NCBI GenBank assembly: GCA_902776415.1
Contig: CACYPY010000008.1
Location: 1-44,683, forward strand
DNA from: an uncultured Ruminobacter sp.
Lineage (GTDB): Bacteria; Pseudomonadota; Gammaproteobacteria; Enterobacterales; Succinivibrionaceae
Length of the DNA: 44,683 bases
Direction of reading: 5' to 3'
The position numbers and the translations under genes are program-made. The notes below the pieces were generated by a model. It had not been told where the DNA came from. It did not search any database and saw only the letters and a program-made list of their open reading frames with translations. Positions 8,966-16,356 of the stretch are shown in pieces (positions within the stretch are counted from its first letter, which is position 1; each line of letters starts with the position of its first letter).

Positions 8966-9604
8966 CTAAACGACAATATTGATTTCATCAGGCGGCGGCG
9001 GAAGCTCGTCAAGATTATTGGACTGAGCGCCGGTTTCCTCGATCTTCTGACTTCCCGAGGCTATGGATGCGGAAACCCATTTGAAAAATGCCTTGATGGA
9101 TTCGCTGTCTGTCGAATCAAGAGACACCACATTCTCAGTAATCTTCTTGAGGGTATCCGTGTTTGCTCCGGCGCCGGCAGCGCAGGCAACCACTATGCCG
9201 GTCTTCGCCTTTTTAAACTCGGTCAGCCCCTTTGACAGATCGTCCGTAGGTTCGCCGTCGGTCATGATGAAAACCATCGGCTTCCAGTCTCCCTTCTGTT
9301 CGCTTGAAGTTTTTACAACCTCATTGCTGATGCAATCAGAAACAGTTTTTAAAGCATGACCAAGTTCTGTACAGCCGCCTGCGGAAAGGGACGGCTCAAC
9401 AACAGAGTTAATCTCGGTTAACGGGACCACCTGCTTAACATCACTGTTAAAAGTGATAATGCTCAAATATGCAGTTTCCAAAGCGTACGGATCACTCTTT
9501 AAAGCTGATAAGAGCACATTTACACCATTTTTCACAGCCTCAATGGGTTCCCCGTACATCGACCCGGATGTATCCAGCAATAAATAAACCGGCAAACGTC
9601 TCAT
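8966..9604 (-). CDS. terY: TerY-like vWA domain protein (first copy)
   Basis: A 212-residue vWA protein beginning MRRLPVYLLLDTSGSM, with MIDAS residues D11, S13 and S15, the TSSEQKGDWKP segment and MTDGEP. It corresponds to TerY of tellurium-resistance and stress-response clusters. It starts 18 bases after the TerZ/TerX-like gene, preceded by a GGAG-type ribosome binding site. TerY and TerD proteins are linked in the literature to tellurite, phage and pore-forming toxin resistance and more generally to metal-dependent stress signalling. With no terC, terB or terA core here, a direct role in tellurite detoxification should not be assumed. Confidence 0.92.
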   Translation of the reverse strand: MRRLPVYLLLDTSGSMYGEPIEAVKNGVNVLLSALKSDPYALETAYLSIITFNSDVKQVVPLTEINSVVEPSLSAGGCTELGHALKTVSDCISNEVVKTSSEQKGDWKPMVFIMTDGEPTDDLSKGLTEFKKAKTGIVVACAAGAGANTDTLKKITENVVSLDSTDSESIKAFFKWVSASIASGSQKIEETGAQSNNLDELPPPPDEINIVV

Positions 9605-9622
9605 TTCACTCTCCTTTCAACG

Positions 9623-10315
9623 CTAAACATAAGACTCTTTGATTTTATTAATCGTTTCGCAAAGGCCGTCCTCCTTCAGGGCATCGCCAATGGCATCGAA
9701 CGCCCACTGTCCGTTTTGCTTCACCAGTTTGCCCATTATCATGGACTTGGTATTCTTAAAGGCCGGATCAGCAGCTACATTGTAGGTGGCATGCACCGTT
9801 TCAACTTTATCCGGCGTTCCTTCAAAAAGACGAATGGAAGCATACGGAATCTTTGAGAAATCACCATTTTTATCCTCATCAACATAATTGAGGAAAAAAA
9901 TAATTACGGAAACATCAGGACTGACCTTTGACATGTCAACCTGAATGATTTCATTGTCGTCGGATGAATCCGAACCGCCTTCCAGATCATCACCGCTGTG
10001 CTTGAGGCCGCCTCCCTGGGATACCAGCTTTCCCTTGCTGTATCCGTACGAAGTAAGATACTCAACTCTGTAGTTGGGAGAATAAATCCAGTCAACCATT
10101 TCGTGCCTGTCATTAAACATTACACAGCTGAGGTCAAGATCGACATTAACTTCCTTTTCCCTGCCGAAGAGTAATATTGCCTTCTTCTTGATTTTTCCCC
10201 ATTTGCAACCGACGCAAAAACGCTCTATACCGGATGTGGCAACATCACTGCCGCCTGCAACAGCGGGAGCACTCTTCTTCAGATTAAAGCGTCCGCCTTT
10301 TTTTAAATTAATCAT
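9623..10315 (-). CDS. TerD-domain protein, TerZ/TerX-like
   Basis: A 230-residue TerD-fold protein. Its N-terminus (INLKKGGRFNLKKS) is of the TerZ/TerX kind. Acidic segments VDLDLSCVMF and HSGDDLEGGSDSSDDNE are typical of the Ca2+-binding TerD beta-sandwich, and the C-terminal SMIMGKLVKQNGQWAFDAIGD block is characteristic. It begins five bases after the stop of the upstream TerD-like gene, so the two are translationally linked. It probably acts as a cytoplasmic metal-dependent scaffold with the vWA proteins. Assignment to TerZ rather than TerX cannot be settled by reading. Confidence 0.9.
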   Translation of the reverse strand: MINLKKGGRFNLKKSAPAVAGGSDVATSGIERFCVGCKWGKIKKKAILLFGREKEVNVDLDLSCVMFNDRHEMVDWIYSPNYRVEYLTSYGYSKGKLVSQGGGLKHSGDDLEGGSDSSDDNEIIQVDMSKVSPDVSVIIFFLNYVDEDKNGDFSKIPYASIRLFEGTPDKVETVHATYNVAADPAFKNTKSMIMGKLVKQNGQWAFDAIGDALKEDGLCETINKIKESYV

Positions 10316-10320
10316 TGCCT

Positions 10321-10878
10321 TTAACCTGCATATTTATCAACTAAATAATCCAATTCCTTTTTGTAGGCGTTACCCAAAGCAATAAACTCCCAGCTGCGGC
10401 CCTTTCTGACCAGCTTGCCGAATTCTATTAATGTCATTCCGCCAAAATCATCATCCAGCTGATAACGGGCAATTTCTTTCCCGGTATCCTCATCGCAAAT
10501 TCGTATGTACGCATCCTGAACCAGCCCGAAATGTTGCTTGCGCTGCATGCACTCGTAAATGGAAACCACAAAAATGATTTCTTTTATACGGGAATCAACA
10601 TTATTCAAATCCACAGTCAGGGATTCGTCATCTCCGCCGTCATTATTGCCACCGGTACGGTCATCGCCACTGGATTTTACGGATCCGTCCGGTGAACTCT
10701 GATTGTTGTAGAAAACAAAAAACTCATCGGCAGGAATTTTGTTGTTAGCTCCTATCATAAAGGCAGAAGCATCCAAATCAAACTCATCGCCGGTTTCGCT
10801 GGGATTCCATCCCAATCCCACAAGAGCATGACTGATGCCTATTTCAGCGGAACTTCCCTTTTTCAAATTTATTGCCAT
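10321..10878 (-). CDS. terD: TerD/TerE-family stress protein, first gene of the cassette
   Basis: A 185-residue TerD-family protein: INLKKGSS at the start, GLGWNPS, FDLDASAFMIG, and the Ca2+-binding stretch SSGDDRTGGNNDGGDDE followed by VDLNNVD; FGKLVRKGRSWEF near the end. Length fits TerD/TerE (about 190 residues). A G-rich ribosome binding site (GGGGGGG) precedes the ATG. As the first gene it defines the start of the seven-gene cassette. The upstream 500 bp carry a nested dyad that may be its operator. TerD and TerE are not separable by eye. Confidence 0.92.
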   Translation of the reverse strand: MAINLKKGSSAEIGISHALVGLGWNPSETGDEFDLDASAFMIGANNKIPADEFFVFYNNQSSPDGSVKSSGDDRTGGNNDGGDDESLTVDLNNVDSRIKEIIFVVSIYECMQRKQHFGLVQDAYIRICDEDTGKEIARYQLDDDFGGMTLIEFGKLVRKGRSWEFIALGNAYKKELDYLVDKYAG

Positions 10879-11395
10879 AACCCCCCCAAAAAAATAAAAA
10901 ATGCGTCGCCAGCAATAATGCTGAACAAAATTTAAGTAGCATATGCCATATTGTTATGAGTTATGCTATAAAATTTCATTAAGAAATAAAATGACCTGAC
11001 TCACATAAATACAAATTTTAAAACGCTGGATAACAATATATTTTAATTATATTCTTAATGCCAATCACGGGCACACAACCTCGTTATTCACGAATATTGC
11101 AACCGTATCGTCAAAATTATTGATTCTTAACAATCGGAACATAATCATCCAAATGGAACCGACTGCCGCTAATACATAAAACTGTATAAATATAATCATA
11201 TTTCTTCAAAATCGGCTTTATCGCAACTGAGATGCCGTCATTGGACGTTTTTACGTGCCGCTAGCATTCCATTTAGATACACACTATTACCATCACTGTC
11301 CCCGCTTCCCAAAACGTTTTTCAGGATTATCTGCCCCCTGACATCAATAGTTTTATGATAGAATTCAGTTATACATAAAACCTATGGAGAAAACC
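10879..11395. other. AT-rich divergent intergenic region between Ter cassette and ppiB
   Basis: About 517 bases with no convincing gene. It must hold the leftward promoter of the Ter cassette and the rightward promoter of ppiB. I see a nested dyad at 10937-10968 and a -10-like TATGATAGAAT run at about 11354-11364 before ppiB, but no well-spaced -35. If the Ter cassette was inserted between cysS and ppiB, one junction probably lies here; no direct repeats or integrase traces are evident. Confidence 0.6.
10937..10968. promoter_or_regulatory. 32-bp nested dyad upstream of the Ter cassette, candidate operator
   Basis: The outer arms TAGCATA and TATGCTA and the inner arms CATA and TATG are arranged symmetrically: on each side the outer and inner arms are separated by exactly three bases, and the centre is TTGT. 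This is the geometry of a dimeric or tetrameric repressor or activator site. It lies about 60 bases upstream of the first Ter gene. The regulator is unknown. Confidence 0.5.
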
Positions 11396-11890
11396 ATGAT
11401 TACGCTTAAGACATCCCTGGGATCCATTGTTATCGAACTTGATCCCGAAAAGGCTCCGGTCACCGTTGCCAACTTTCTGAACTATTGCAAAAACGGCTAC
11501 TACAACGGCACAGTTTTTCACAGAGTCATTAAAGGCTTTATGATTCAGGGCGGCGGGCTTACCCGAGACATGGAAAACAAAAAAGGACAGCTGGATCCGA
11601 TAAAGAATGAAGCGGACAACGGTCTTTCAAACTTAAAATACACCGTAGCCATGGCCCGCACCTCGGATCCTCATTCAGCCACTTCACAGTTCTTTATTAA
11701 CACCAAAGATAATAAATTTCTGGATCATACCGCGAAAGATCTCCGCGGCTGGGGATACTGTGTTTTCGGGAAGGTTGTGTCCGGTCAGGATGTTGTCGAC
11801 AAAATTGAATCCGTAGCAACAACCAGATCCGGAATGTACCGGGATGTTCCTGTCACTCCTGTTGAAATACTTCAGGTGGATGTCGACTGA
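11396..11890 (+). CDS. ppiB: Peptidyl-prolyl cis-trans isomerase B (cyclophilin)
   Basis: Cytoplasmic cyclophilin catalysing proline isomerisation during protein folding. The 164 residues match E. coli PpiB exactly in length. FHRVI (41-45), IQGGG (50-54) and the SQFFI segment form the active site. An ATG at 11384 is in frame but overlaps the GGAG that serves as ribosome binding site for the ATG at 11396; MITLKTSLG at the latter is the family N-terminus. lpxH follows after 20 bases, the same pairing as in E. coli. Confidence 0.97.
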   Translation: MITLKTSLGSIVIELDPEKAPVTVANFLNYCKNGYYNGTVFHRVIKGFMIQGGGLTRDMENKKGQLDPIKNEADNGLSNLKYTVAMARTSDPHSATSQFFINTKDNKFLDHTAKDLRGWGYCVFGKVVSGQDVVDKIESVATTRSGMYRDVPVTPVEILQVDVD

Positions 11891-11910
11891 TAATTCGATT
11901 AAGGATCTTT

Positions 11911-12648
11911 GTGGCTGTTTACTTCATTGCGGATCTTCATCTTGCTCCGGACACACCGGAGCTTTTGGCTCTTTTTACAGATTTTACCGGAATGCTTAAA
12001 TCAGGAGACTCTCTGTATATCCTCGGAGATCTCTTCGGATATTATATCGGGATAGATCCTGATAACATTGCTCAGCTTCGTGTGAAAAAGCAGATCGGCA
12101 TCCTGAATAAACAGAATATTCCTGTTTACTTTATTCAGGGAAACAGGGATTTTCTGCTGAGCAAAAATGATGCGGAATACTTCGGTTTTAAACTGCTGCC
12201 GCAAAGGACGGTTATCTGCATTTCAGGAAAAAAATGTCTGCTCCTGCACGGCGACGAGCTGTGCACCGAAGAAATAAAGTACACCTGCTTCAGGATATTC
12301 AGCCGCATCAGGCTGTTTCAGAAGCTTTTTATGCTCCTTACCACCAGAAAAAAAAGAATTTCCATTGCTGAAAATATGAGGAACGGCAGCAGGATCCGTT
12401 TTCAGAACAATAACTGCGTAAAAGAGAAGATCAATCTCAGAAAGACTTTGAATTATCTCAGGGACTGTCATGCAGATATAATGATCCACGGACATACTCA
12501 CAATGCCGAAGCCTCCGTTGCTCCTGGTCAGAGTATCTACGACACCGGGGACTGGAACGATTACCGGTATTCATACATTGTGGCCGATAACACCGAAAAA
12601 ATGCCGGAACTCATCATAAGAAGTTCCCGGCTTTACAGAAGATTCTGA
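11911..12648 (+). CDS. lpxH: UDP-2,3-diacylglucosamine diphosphatase
   Basis: Hydrolyses UDP-2,3-diacylglucosamine to lipid X in the fourth step of lipid A synthesis, at the inner face of the inner membrane. The 245-residue protein has the calcineurin-like phosphoesterase motifs: DLH (D8, H10), GD (D40), GNRD (77-80), HGDE (H113) and GHTH (194-197). It begins with GTG, preceded by AAGGA at 11901. It probably forms an operon with ppiB. Its presence shows an LPS-bearing Gram-negative organism using the LpxH rather than the LpxI or LpxG route. Confidence 0.96.
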   Translation: MAVYFIADLHLAPDTPELLALFTDFTGMLKSGDSLYILGDLFGYYIGIDPDNIAQLRVKKQIGILNKQNIPVYFIQGNRDFLLSKNDAEYFGFKLLPQRTVICISGKKCLLLHGDELCTEEIKYTCFRIFSRIRLFQKLFMLLTTRKKRISIAENMRNGSRIRFQNNNCVKEKINLRKTLNYLRDCHADIMIHGHTHNAEASVAPGQSIYDTGDWNDYRYSYIVADNTEKMPELIIRSSRLYRRF

Positions 12649-12670
12649 CATCCTGTCCCGGCTTTGACTG

Positions 12671-13171
12671 CTATTCAGGGGCGTTGTCCCGGGAGTCTCC
12701 TGAACACTTTTCATAACGGGATTCTATATTCACCACTTCTTTCCCTGACAGATCCCGGATAATATAGGTATTTCCGATTTTTGCATGCGCGAAATTGGTG
12801 TTTTCACAGTCCATAACCTGAAAATCCGAAGTTACATCCCTGATAAACTGTTGCATTTCTTTGGAGCCGGCATCTATCTTAAACTGAAAGGTGTAAACCA
12901 CCGACATGGCTTTTTTATCCAGAATTACCGAATCCAGCTTCAGAATGTCGTTGGAATTCTGTTCCAGGTTTTCCGGCATGTTCTGAATCTGGGTAATGGC
13001 CTCAACATCCTGAATTGCCTCTTCCAGCGGGCGGTTAAGGTATACGCCGGCATCTATCTCTGCTGCCTCCTGAGGCAACGAGCCAGACGAAGAATTATCC
13101 CCTTCCGCCGCACTGACGGCTCCCGACATAAAAATAACAGCCATCAAAAACAGTCTAACAACCTTACACAT
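12671..13171 (-). CDS. Exported protein of unknown function downstream of polA
   Basis: A 166-residue protein with a Sec signal peptide (MCKVVRLFLMAVIFMSGAVSAAEG, cleavage probably after SAA near residue 22). The mature part starts with a Ser/Gly-rich stretch followed by a mixed alpha/beta domain with a late pair of cysteines. I do not recognise the family. Its ATG shares the A of the polA TGA (TGATG), indicating translational coupling to polA. It converges with lpxH, leaving only about 22 bases between them. Confidence 0.75.
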   Translation of the reverse strand: MCKVVRLFLMAVIFMSGAVSAAEGDNSSSGSLPQEAAEIDAGVYLNRPLEEAIQDVEAITQIQNMPENLEQNSNDILKLDSVILDKKAMSVVYTFQFKIDAGSKEMQQFIRDVTSDFQVMDCENTNFAHAKIGNTYIIRDLSGKEVVNIESRYEKCSGDSRDNAPE

Positions 13172-15969
13172 CAGTGAGCATCACTCCAGTTTTTGCCTAT
13201 ACCAACACTTACCTCAAGAGGAACCTTAAGCTTTTCAACTCCCGTCATAATCTGAGAAATCCTGCAGGCGTATTCCTCCGCACATTCAGATTTTACTTCA
13301 AAAACCAGTTCATCATGCACCTGAAGCAGCAATTTAATTGTTCCCTCAGGAAGAGTCCGAACCCATTCGTCAATCTCAATCATCGCTTTCTTTATGATAT
13401 CTGCAGCACTGCCCTGCATGGGAGCATTAATAGCCGCCCGCTCCAGCCCTTTCTTTTGCATGGCATTCAGTCCGCTGTTTCTCAGCAACCCTGAAAACAT
13501 AATCCTTCGACCTGAAATGGTTGTGACATAGCCATTATCCTTCGCAAAATCAGCCGTTTTCTGCATATAGACTTTCACCCCGGGATACTGCCGGAAATAA
13601 TTATCCACATACCTTTTAGCCAATGAAGTGTCTATTCCCAGCTGTTTGGCCAAACCAAAAGCACTCATCCCGTAGATAAGCCCGAAATTAATGGCTTTGG
13701 AAGCTCTCCGGAGTTCCGGGGTAACATCTGAAAGCGGAACACCGTGCATCTCGGATGCCGTGATGGAATGAATATCCTTGCCGGAATTAAAGGCCTTAAT
13801 CATATTAAGTTCATTGGCTATGTGAGCCATGAGACGCAACTCAATCTGTGAATAGTCAACAGCCATAACTGAATAGCCCGGCGGGGCAATAAATGCCCTG
13901 CGCACCGCCCGCCCCTCCGGAGTTCTGACAGGAATATTCTGCAAATTCGGGTCGCACGATGAAAGTCTTCCGGTAACCGTTCCGGTTTGATTAAAGCAAC
14001 CGTGAATACGCCCGGTCTCCGGCAGTATTAATTCCGGCAGTTTTTCCACATACGTGGACAAGAGCTTGCTGTATCCTCGACAGTCGAGGATCAGTCTGGG
14101 CTCCTCATAATTAATCGCCAGCTCGTTTAAAACTTCTTCGGAGGTTGAATAGGCACCGGATTTTGTCTTCGCTTTTCCGGGAAGTCCGAGAACCTCGAAC
14201 AATAACTCCCCGACCTGCTTTGAAGAGTTTATATTTACCCTGAATCCTGCTTTGGCATTCAGAAGGTTTTCCGCATCGGAAAGTTTCCTGCGGAGATTTT
14301 GAGCCTGTTTCCGCAGATCCTTGGTATCCACCAGCACCCCGGTTCTTTCCATATTCATCAGGACACGAACCAGCGGAAACTCAATATTCCTGCAAATGTC
14401 AGTAATGACCTTGTCAGCGCTGACTGCTGGACTGAAAATTTTTGCGATGCGAAAAACTGTCCCAGCCATCCCCGCAGCATAGGAAGCAGTTTCCGGGATT
14501 TCCTGATGACAGAAGGCAACCCTCTTGCGATTACGCCCCAGAAAATCATCTTCGGACATAACATTCTGACCAAGGTATTTCTCCGATAACGCTGCAAGCT
14601 CCGTATCCTGTCCGCTGTCCAGCATGTGCGCTTCCAGCAGAATATCCCGGAATGGCGCCTTAATCTCTCCGCCGGCATTGCGGATCAGATGCCAAAGGGA
14701 TTTAATATCATATCCGATAAGTAAATGTCCGCAGCTCTCTGTAAATTCCTTTAAACCGGAATATACCTTTTCTCCGGGAAGCTGATTGTACTGAGAAAGC
14801 CCCTGATGCCCCACCGGAATGTATACGGAAATATTTTCAGCTCTGACTGCATATCCTGCCGGCTTTCTGACCTCGAAATGACCTTCACCGGGGACAATAA
14901 AAAGACTGAACTCCTTTGTGGCTCTGAGCCTTTCCGTAAAATCTGCAAACGCTGCTTCTGCAGTAATGATTTCCAAAGGCGGATCATTCGGAAGCTGGTC
15001 ATCGGTAATCTGCTCCTCCGTAACAGTTCCGGGATTATCATTATGGGGACTGTCATCTTCCGTAAGTTCTACGGAAAGATCTTTTTCGGAATTTGTTTCA
15101 GCCTCTCTGCCGGCTTCCTTAAAACCGCATTCCCTGTAGATCTCCATCAGCTTCTCAGTATTCGGGATATTAGGAGAAGCCAGCACGCTGAAGGGAACGG
15201 GTAAAGGAACATCGGTTTTAATGGTTACCAGAATGCGGGAGAGTCGAATCTTCTCAATTTCCTTAAGGAATTTCTCCTTAAATGAACCGGCTCCTCTGAA
15301 TTTCAGCTTTGCCACATCGTCAAGATGTTCCATCACCGTATCCAAATCACCTATGGAATTCAATACCGCCTGTGCCGACTTATCACCTATACCGGTCATT
15401 CCCGGCACATTGTCAACCTTGTCTCCCTTCAGGGTAAGAAAATCTCTTATCAGTTCCGGAGGAACTCCGAACTTTTCAATAACACCAGCCCGATCCAGCA
15501 CCACTCCGCTCATGGTATCCTCAATCCGAACGTTTCGTGCCACAAGCTGTGCCAGATCCTTATCTCCGGACTCGATAATCAGAGAAACTCCCTGCTCCTC
15601 CGCGCTTACAGCATACGAGCCGAGCACATCATCGGCCTCCACTCCCGGAACCTCTATCAATGGATATCCGGAAGCTTCGATAAACCTGCGAATCCATGGA
15701 AGCTGGCTTTTCAGGTCATCAGGCATAGGTTTTCTGGTAGCTTTGTATTCCGGATAGAGCTCCTTTCTGAAAGACGGGCCGTGAGCATCAAATACCACCG
15801 CCACAGAAGCCCCCGGATATTTCTTTGACAGTTTGTTCAGCATGTTAATATAAACTCTCACCGCTCCCGTGGGTTCTTTTCTGGAATTTGTCATGCCGGC
15901 ATGAATCGTACTGTAGTAAGCCCTGTACAAAAAATTATTGCCATCAACAAGAATTATGGATACTGTCAT
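13171..15969 (-). CDS. polA: DNA polymerase I with degenerate 3'-5' exonuclease domain
   Basis: Repair and Okazaki-fragment polymerase, 932 residues (E. coli 928). The N-terminal 5' nuclease is intact: DGNNFLYRAYYS, VVFDAHG, EADD (111-114), SGDKD, GDKVDNVPG and GIGDKSA. The polymerase domain is intact: motif A DYSQIE (D705), motif B RRASKAINFGLIYG, motif C QVHDE (D886). In the middle domain the four carboxylates needed for proofreading in E. coli (D355, E357, D424, D501) are absent; the corresponding segments read FSLFIVP (354-360), S424 and M501 in YAAGMAG. It therefore probably lacks proofreading, as in Taq or Bacillus Pol I. AGGAG lies nine bases upstream of the ATG. It is third in the gppA-crcB-polA-orf operon. 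Confidence 0.98.
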   Translation of the reverse strand: MTVSIILVDGNNFLYRAYYSTIHAGMTNSRKEPTGAVRVYINMLNKLSKKYPGASVAVVFDAHGPSFRKELYPEYKATRKPMPDDLKSQLPWIRRFIEASGYPLIEVPGVEADDVLGSYAVSAEEQGVSLIIESGDKDLAQLVARNVRIEDTMSGVVLDRAGVIEKFGVPPELIRDFLTLKGDKVDNVPGMTGIGDKSAQAVLNSIGDLDTVMEHLDDVAKLKFRGAGSFKEKFLKEIEKIRLSRILVTIKTDVPLPVPFSVLASPNIPNTEKLMEIYRECGFKEAGREAETNSEKDLSVELTEDDSPHNDNPGTVTEEQITDDQLPNDPPLEIITAEAAFADFTERLRATKEFSLFIVPGEGHFEVRKPAGYAVRAENISVYIPVGHQGLSQYNQLPGEKVYSGLKEFTESCGHLLIGYDIKSLWHLIRNAGGEIKAPFRDILLEAHMLDSGQDTELAALSEKYLGQNVMSEDDFLGRNRKRVAFCHQEIPETASYAAGMAGTVFRIAKIFSPAVSADKVITDICRNIEFPLVRVLMNMERTGVLVDTKDLRKQAQNLRRKLSDAENLLNAKAGFRVNINSSKQVGELLFEVLGLPGKAKTKSGAYSTSEEVLNELAINYEEPRLILDCRGYSKLLSTYVEKLPELILPETGRIHGCFNQTGTVTGRLSSCDPNLQNIPVRTPEGRAVRRAFIAPPGYSVMAVDYSQIELRLMAHIANELNMIKAFNSGKDIHSITASEMHGVPLSDVTPELRRASKAINFGLIYGMSAFGLAKQLGIDTSLAKRYVDNYFRQYPGVKVYMQKTADFAKDNGYVTTISGRRIMFSGLLRNSGLNAMQKKGLERAAINAPMQGSAADIIKKAMIEIDEWVRTLPEGTIKLLLQVHDELVFEVKSECAEEYACRISQIMTGVEKLKVPLEVSVGIGKNWSDAH

Positions 15970-15981
15970 TAAAATATTCTC

Positions 15982-16356
15982 CTAACGCAAAGTGCCAGAC
16001 ACGAGATAAAAGCCCATTCCGGTCATTAAAAGACACAGTGCCACATTGGCCAAAACATTTAAAAATGCACTGAGGAATAAGCCGTTTTGCATAAGTCTGA
16101 CAGTAGCCAAAGAGAATGACGAAAAGGTGGTAAAGCCCCCCAGAAATCCCGTTACCAAAAATAACCGCCAGTTCTGAAGCCCTGTCCTGAAAATAACATA
16201 TGCTGTTATCACCCCAATCAGAAAACTCCCTGTGACATTGACAAACAGAGTACCAAAAGGAAAAGAAGGCACATGACTGTCAATAATCTCCGAACAGAAA
16301 TGCCTTCCCATAGCACCGAGGGCGCCGCCGACACCTACCAGCAGATATGTCATCAT
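15982..16356 (-). CDS. crcB: Fluoride channel CrcB/Fluc
   Basis: A small inner-membrane fluoride exporter of 124 residues with four hydrophobic segments. Family motifs are GGALGAMGRH (10-19), GTLFVNVTGSF (the conserved Asn of the pore) and FLGGFTTFSSFS (Phe-box region). The double ATG overlaps the gppA stop (ATGATGA), indicating translational coupling. It sits inside the gppA-polA operon, so no fluoride riboswitch is expected directly upstream and none was seen. Confidence 0.95.
   Translation of the reverse strand: MMTYLLVGVGGALGAMGRHFCSEIIDSHVPSFPFGTLFVNVTGSFLIGVITAYVIFRTGLQNWRLFLVTGFLGGFTTFSSFSLATVRLMQNGLFLSAFLNVLANVALCLLMTGMGFYLVSGTLR

Noticed and set aside
13601..13609. DnaA-box match TTATCCACA (another at 5137-5145)
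   Set aside because: Single matches inside coding sequence of polA and the kinase gene; no cluster, no AT-rich unwinding element, so no origin is called.
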